DNA from: Onchidella celtica
Lineage: Eukaryota; Mollusca; Gastropoda; Systellommatophora; Onchidiidae
Direction of reading: 5' to 3'
Length of the DNA: 64,000 nt
Assembly (NCBI GenBank): GCA_963931925.1
Contig: OZ007569.1
Coordinates: 28,768,024-28,832,023 of the forward strand
The notes under the pieces are model-generated. The model made no database searches. It saw only the letters and a list, made by a program, of their open reading frames with translations, and had not been told where the DNA came from. Position 1 is the stretch's first letter; each line of letters opens with the position of its first letter. Of the stretch, positions 57,736-64,000 are shown in pieces. The position numbers and the translations under genes were made by a program.

Positions 57736-58062
57736 CAGTGACGTATTGTGGGCGGGGCCACATGGGACGGTTGCCTCGGGCGCAAAAGTCTTATGGACGC
57801 TAAATTTCAAAACTATCAGTGTTTCAGCTGCCAGCTGTGAAAGAAGTTTCTCAAAACTTAAATTTATCAAAACGTATCAGGCAACTGCATTGTGCCAAGA
57901 AAGACTGAATAACCTAGCAATACTGTCAACTGAGAGCGATTTCAATGTAAATTTCAATACTGCAAATTTCCCAATACTGGGCTGGCGGAAGGGACTCAGG
58001 TAGTGCTGACGTTCCTCTGGTCTGGGGGCGCAATACTTGCCTTGCCCCGGGCGCTGGCACTG
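57736..58062 (+). mobile_element. hAT element relic retaining the transposase dimerisation domain
   Basis: The left end CAGTGACGTATTGTGGGCGG with GGTTGCCTCGGGCGCAA and the right end TTGCCTTGCCCCGGGCGC with TGGCACTG are inverted (CAGTG/CACTG; GCCT(C/T)GGGCGC vs GCGCCCGGGGC). Between them lies a plus frame with ISVSAASCERSFSKLKFIKT, LCQERLNNLAILS and SDFNVNFN. This is the hAT C-terminal dimerisation signature (S-x-E-R-x-F-S-x-L-K...R-L-x-x-L). The rest of the transposase is gone, so the element is an internal deletion and the peptide is a remnant. Confidence 0.75.
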
Positions 58063-58147
58063 ATCCCAGGAAACGTCTTCCTCCGCCCCCCCAAATCCCA
58101 CCCCAATGTACGCTTTTCATACGCTGGGAGCACCACCCCCCCTCCTC

Positions 58148-58326
58148 CAGTGGCGGATTTGCTATGAAACTAATGAAACTTCAAGCTCCAGGGCCTCAAA
58201 TCCCCTGGGCCCTAAGGACATTTTTTAATTAGTGAATTTAGGATGTTGCCCTATTGTTGTTGGTTGGGAAGAGGCCCCCAAAACAGTTCGAGCTTCAGGG
58301 TCCCAAAAAATAATGTAGGTCCGTCA
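58148..58326 (+). mobile_element. CAGTGGCGGAT-type MITE, copy 2
   Basis: CAGTGGCGGATTTGCTATGA, ATTGTTGTTGGTTGG, GGCCCCCAAAACAGTTCG and TAATGTAGGTCCGTCA match 19029-19195 block by block. Confidence 0.6.
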
Positions 58327-58329
58327 TTT

Positions 58330-58625
58330 TTGCCCCCCCCCCCCTCGTGCCCCCCCCCCCCTTCCTCAACTCCAACTTCTATTCCCAGCGAATGTGCACA
58401 AGGACATGTAAGAGTAAATCCTCTTCAGGAGAAGAACGTAATAAAACTTACTTAGCAGGCAGAGGGTTTGGTTCACTTGGTATCTTGCTCACTGGTGAAT
58501 CTGTGCACAAAGTGCGAGATAGAGTTGTTAATTTTATAAATCCTACTCTCTCCTTGATGCTGCAATAAGTAGAGGTTCAGAGATAATTTGTAAGGAAATC
58601 GGCGCTGGCGGAGTAACCCCAGTGG
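58330..58625. other. C-runs, then a short unrecognised open frame
   Basis: Two C-runs near 58336 and 58352. A 73-aa frame (58347-58568) has no recognised family. Confidence 0.4.
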
Positions 58626-58628
58626 GTA

Positions 58629-59359
58629 TCTATCTATACTATATCTATATTAATAAAAGTGAAACCTCACGACAATTGCAGCGCGCCTTTCGCTACTCGT
58701 CTGTTAATGTTGATTCGGTGGCCCTCAGATTTTATACAACGCTTAGTATAGACTGTCGTCGTGTCCCCGGCACAGAAAATAAAAAAAATATTAGAACTCG
58801 CAGAACGTTTGTATTAGTTGCTAGGTTGCGACACATTGGCGTTCGATCTATTTTTTCGGCAAATTAATGTAATTGAGATTGGTTCCGGTTACAACATCGA
58901 TCACACTCACAAAACAACTTCCGGTTAGGACTGGTTTGAATGATGAGATTGAATTCTAAGACTATCAAGTATGAAACTTTGTATGTGTGTTCTCAATGTG
59001 CCTAGACCAGGAAAAAGAAAGCGTCTGGAATTGGGAGATTGGCGCTGCAGGGCCAAAAGTACAGGTTTGTGTTTTCAATGTGCCTAGGAATGTATTATAA
59101 TATTTTTTTTCCATTATCACTTCCTGCGATGTGCAAACAAACTAACCCGTGCGCAAATCATAGCCATTTGATGGATGCTGGCGGGACGCGCAGGACGTCA
59201 ACGCGCAAAGGGAGAGCAGTAAAACGTATCTAAAAACAAACAAACAAACAAAAATAAAATAAAGCTAAAGGAACAGGCAAAATGAAGCAGGTCCATAATA
59301 ATCACCCAAAACAAACTAATAAATCGATTTATCCCGGGCAGGGCCGGGAACTCTGCTAG
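58629..59359 (+). mobile_element. Non-autonomous Helitron with both ends
   Basis: Starts TCTATCTATACTATATCTAT with ATTAATAAAAGTGAAA, the usual TC + TATA-rich 5' end. It ends with a hairpin CCCGGGCAGGGCCGGG, then AACTCTGCTAG. The flanking bases are A on the left and T on the right, the AT target of Helitrons. 731 bases; no Rep or helicase sequence, so mobility would depend on another element. Short frames inside are unrecognised. Confidence 0.75.
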
Positions 59360-59364
59360 TATTA

Positions 59365-59770
59365 TATATATTTGTGGACTTGAGATTTTTCGTTGCAAAA
59401 GGCTCCTGAACCACTCAACACTCAGACTTCAAATTTTATATGGTACATTAGAATGGATGTAAGAGTGCACAGTTTTTAATAGAAGTCTCAAATCGGTGTA
59501 GTTTTTTTTTTATTGAAAATTTATTGTTTCCCCAATTTTCACCAGGCTCATTGACATGCTGTAGGTTTTTATGACACTTAGGATTTCACTTCCTGAAAAT
59601 TTTCGGTGCGCACTACTGCACACTGTCTACTGTCCTATCGCTGAGTTTTGGGGATGAACCTACGCATCTCGGCTTTTGTTCTTATTCCTTTCGGTCTGAA
59701 GTGGTGTCCTTTGTTGTTGCATCTCTCTTATAAGCTATCTATGCAGCATTAATGCCTTTCTTAGTTCACA
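59365..59770. other. No gene seen
   Basis: Unique sequence without exon signals. Confidence 0.45.
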
Positions 59771-59774
59771 GGCA

Positions 59775-59995
<221 letters not shown>

Positions 59996-59999
59996 GACA

Positions 60000-60430
60000 T
60001 GATAATCTTTAAATAACTTTCCATATCGCTAACACCACAGTTCTAATAAAGAATTGATAACCTATGTACTTTTACACCAACATCAGCACCAGTATCTCCA
60101 CCTCACCCCGTGCCCAAGCTAAAGTAGGCCTTTGGATGTTGTTTTGCAGCTAGCCAGCCAACAGCGCTAGCAACGTGACTGAGAGAGGCGTTCGATACAG
60201 CTGACTATGTAACACATCAGTCCTTGAGATATTTCGTCGACAGGATTAATCAGACTTTGACTGAGATATTTCACACAGGCCATTAAGCTGGTTATGGGCA
60301 GGTGTAAGGAACACAGGGAAGATGGTGTAATTGAGGTGTTGATTAGCGGCCGGGTGGGGCTGATTGGAATGAAGGGTTGGGGTCGCGGATTTAGACTTTT
60401 GGATACATGAGATAATCAAGAAAGGAGGCC
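60000..60430. other. Unique sequence between two GATA arrays
   Basis: No gene or element recognised. Confidence 0.45.
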
Positions 60431-60435
60431 CTGAT

Positions 60436-61305
<870 letters not shown>

Positions 61306-61466
61306 GTCAAACATATGGACACACAAACATAATAGTTCGTCCATCAGGTATGATGATGACCTTAACAACACCAGAGGAATAAAGAACAGAAATTGTTGAG
61401 AATTTCAACACATGGACAATAAAGAGAACTAAAGGACACAGAGGACAGAATGGAAAGACTGTTCTT

Positions 61467-61908
61467 TCATGACTTATGGCTTCTCATGTGACTGATAAGT
61501 CCTATTTTTGCCCTGCAGACCCTTCCGCATAAATGACAAGAGTGCTCCGTTGGTTCAGTACCACTGGGCCTTTTCTTGCGCCGTTCTCTTTTTTTGATAG
61601 CCTGCTGGACTCTGTCAGCTTCCCATGCTTTGCTGCCTCTGGTAAGGGCCGCCCTCCAATTTGCACGATCAAGCGAGAGCTTTTCCCACTCACTCACATC
61701 AATGGCAAAGGCCTTCAGTGATTGCTTGAGAGTGTCTTTGTAAGGTCTCTTTGGGGCCCCAACATTCCTCGTTCCATTGGAGAGCTCAGAGAAGAAGATT
61801 TGCTTTGGAGTCGGGCATTCTGACAACATGTCCTGCCCAAAGTAGCTGAATTTCTTTCAGGTGGCAGAAGATGCTCAATTCCTTGGCACGATTGAGGACC
61901 TCAGTGTC
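61467..61908 (-). mobile_element. 3' end of a LINE reverse-transcriptase ORF (minus strand)
   Basis: The minus strand reads DTEVLNRAKELSIFCHLKEI, LLWAGHVVRMPDS, shifts frame at about 61820, then KQIFFSELSNGTRNVGAPKR, WEKLSLDRANWRAALTRG and finally CHLCGRVCRAKIGLISHMRS before a stop. It is the C-terminus of a LINE ORF with terminal C2H2-like finger, related in layout to the copy at 21.7 kb but a different lineage (V-G-A-P-K-R, I-G-L-I-S-H). It is 5' truncated; its upstream edge abuts a CAGACA-type microsatellite. Confidence 0.85.
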
Positions 61909-62204
61909 CATACAGACACACAAACATACAGACAGATAAATCGGACACTGTTGTTGTCCTCGTTGTTGTAGTGTTTTCATTTTCCTCGCTACAGCCTTGC
62001 ACCTCGCCCTACTGTGCCCCACCACCTATCTGTGTCCATCTCACGAACTCACGTAGCACTTTAAGGCATAAACTATATAAATAACAATAATGATAATAAT
62101 AATAATCACGCCATTATGCTGCCACGCCTTAGATTCCCTGTCGGAGCTGGTATTTCATTTGGAAATAAAAAGTGCGCAAAATTATGTAGGCTGACCCTAA
62201 TCTG

Positions 62205-62968
62205 GTATAGGGGTCATCTACAAACTACGTTCGCTCGGGAGAATTTGCCAAAAGTGTATAAGCAAAGAGTATATTATGAGGGAACAGGGGATATTTCCGG
62301 AGCCTGCGATGTATGCTTTCCAGTTGTGATAAGAATTTTAAAAGTTAGGTTTTTATTCTTGTTCCCATTCTTGTTCTTGTTAGGCCTTGTCCCTCCACTA
62401 CAGGACGTAGTCCTTCCGCTAATGATCTCCATTCTTTCTCTGTTTTTCGACCGTCATGTCCATGCCTGTCCACATATCATCTCTCCGTCGTCTCTCGGGG
62501 CGTCTTCTTGTCCTCTTTCCCTTTTTATGCCTCCGATCCATTCATTGCAACGTGTCTGTTATCTTTCATTCTTCCGATGTGCCCAGTCCAATTCCATTTT
62601 TGTGGTAGTATAAAAAAAAATTATATAAAATTATATGGGAGCATTTCTTTTATATTTTTTGGTTCAGGCTAAGCTGTTGGGTTAATATAAAACTCATATT
62701 TCCTTTCCAGTGAAAAAGTTGATAAGCCCATGCAAAATGTGGCTTAAAAGTTTTGGAATACCAGGGCCTTAATAATTAATTTCATCATTCTAATAGCCAT
62801 ACCCTCGCTCAAGGGGGAGGGGGGGGGGAGGAATTTGCCGCGGGGAGGGGGGGGGGGGAGGAGAGGAGGGGTTAAGGCCAATGTACGAAAACCCTACAAG
62901 GGGAAAGCGTTTGGGAGTATTAGAAAATCGGCAAAATCGGGAGTACGTACTTTATGGATAATCCCCAA
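62205..62968 (+). mobile_element. Interrupted MITE of the CCATCCATAAAGTA type
   Basis: GGGGTCATCTACAAACTACG then TTCGCTCGGGA at the left; GTACGTACTTTATGGATAAT then CCCC at the right. Near the right end are G-runs and AATGTACGAAAACCCTACAA, as in the 17-kb copy. The middle (62.3-62.8 kb) looks inserted and includes the LINE-like piece below. Confidence 0.4.
62385..62600 (-). mobile_element. Possible LINE tail fragment (minus strand)
   Basis: Minus-strand frames show KGKRTRRRPERRRRDDMW and, in another frame, KTEKEWRSLAEGLRP, which recall the K-G-K-R-x-R-G-R-P...W and D-R-x-x-W-R-x-L ends of LINE ORFs. Frames are broken. Weak. Confidence 0.3.
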
Positions 62969-62969
62969 C

Positions 62970-64000
62970 GTATTTATAAGCCTGTTCGTCTTGAAACGAT
63001 GACATTACCGATTTTGTTTTTTCAGGTTATTTCTCCCCGAAATGTATTGAACAAATGTCTGTGATTTTTATCACGACTACCCTGGATTTATTGCGGAGGG
63101 GAAACAAAACGGAAATGTCCAAGATAGAATTCATCAGTGCTTCCACCCAGAGTTGCCATTCTAACGTGACAATTATGAAAACAACACGTGCAACAAAAAA
63201 GAGCAGCTACCCTGTTTCCGGCATGGGGCTCTTTATTAATTTCTTGCCCAGAGTTAATTTGTGTGCTGTATACTAAAAGTTATACTTTTTGCCAGATTAA
63301 TGGACCAAATTAGCTACGAAACCCCTTCTATTTCCGACTCAAAGACCTCCTATTAGACACAGGCCTATTATTGTCATATTATTACATGAGCTTCAGTGGC
63401 CTCGATATAGTTATATGTTAGAAGGAAATATTTCTTTATACCAATCTTGTGGCGCACGCAAGCTTCCGTGACAGTATACGAGTATGCCGTACAGCTGTTT
63501 CCGTTTGTCTTTCTTCTTCGTCCTATGGTTTTCATTTCGACTAAGCTTCTTGCCATGATGTCACCTTTTTCCTATTTTTATAATGGTTCGTGTCTGAAAA
63601 TGTTGACGGGTCGAAGTAAATGAAACAAAAACAAACAACAAAATAAATCGCATGACAGTCTGAGATCTCCTAAATCATTTAGGCAGCCAGAAGAAAACGA
63701 AAGGCACCACACACTGTCTCATTGCGTTCAACAAGTCAGAATGTATAATAATAATATTAATGATGTTGATAATAAAGCGGATTTTGCACGCAAAACAACC
63801 TCTGTGTTCCTTTACTACTTGATCGATAACAAAATGCTTACGTAAGGGATCCAGAGGGAAAGCGGATTACTAGGCCACCCTGTTGAACGTAATGTTAGTC
63901 AAGCCATTCGTCAAAATAGAAAAAGCCTTTCCAAAATAACATTAGAGACCTATTTTAAACATCTGCCCGATCTATCTAGAAGCTTATTTTGCCGAAGGTA
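62970..64000. other. Unique sequence, no gene recognised
   Basis: Short frames on both strands have no recognised motifs; ATAAT repeats near 63745. Confidence 0.4.

Noticed and set aside
62116..62613. 165-aa plus-strand open frame
   Set aside because: It crosses a MITE end and a LINE-like fragment on the other strand; no homology recognised.

Overview
The window looks like nuclear DNA of an animal with a repeat-rich genome, most probably a mollusc (a gastropod is my best guess). Nothing here is bacterial, viral or organellar. Reasons: no dense gene layout, many simple repeats (GATA, GA/CT, CA/GT, AAT), roughly thirty long C or G homopolymers, and layer on layer of degenerate transposable elements: tRNA-derived SINEs, 3' ends of LINEs, hAT- and piggyBac-like MITEs and Helitron-type ends. 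Acatgta-like words are frequent, as is usual in mollusc DNA. The species guess is inference; the repeat content is seen directly. Most long open frames are translations of simple repeats (Ser-Leu, Tyr-Leu-Ser-Ile or Arg-Glu runs) and are not genes.

Coding content is sparse. The best exon candidate is on the minus strand at 27955-28044: 30 codons with the start of a type II membrane protein (basic N-terminus, one hydrophobic segment), closed by a good splice donor and resembling the N-terminus of GALNT2-like glycosyltransferases. The rest of that gene would lie toward lower coordinates or outside the window. A second candidate is a terminal exon on the plus strand at 47417-47620, with an acceptor, a stop and a poly(A) signal, of unknown function. 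A decayed THAP-domain start lies at 46486-46557. All other recognisable protein sequence comes from transposons: LINE ends near 17.9, 21.7, 54.1, 61.5 and 62.4 kb, and a hAT dimerisation domain at 57.8 kb.

Layout. 0-19 kb: tandem repeats, fold-back elements, hAT-like MITEs with Helitron-like ends, and purine tracts. 19.7-20.3 kb: a large GATA array. 21-24.6 kb: LINE remnant and CA/GA tracts. 24.6-30 kb: the least repetitive part, with the GALNT-like exon and its putative promoter. 30-38 kb: GATA/GGAT arrays, piggyBac-type MITEs, a MITE nested in a roughly 90-bp satellite, and a full-length SINE. 38-41 kb: mostly unique sequence. 41.2-45.9 kb: a large minisatellite that starts from GACTTGT modules and matures into a 44-bp unit. 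46-49 kb: THAP fragment, orphan terminal exon and a (CT)-(AT)-(GA) palindrome. 49-54 kb: purine tracts and a 12-bp minisatellite. 54-62 kb: LINE ends, a second full-length SINE, a hAT relic, a Helitron with both ends, and the largest GATA block. 62-64 kb: MITE pieces and unique sequence.

No gene network can be read from this window. Its main interest is the structure and nesting history of its repeats, above all the 44-bp array, which is stop-poor in all three forward frames, and the two-module SINE.
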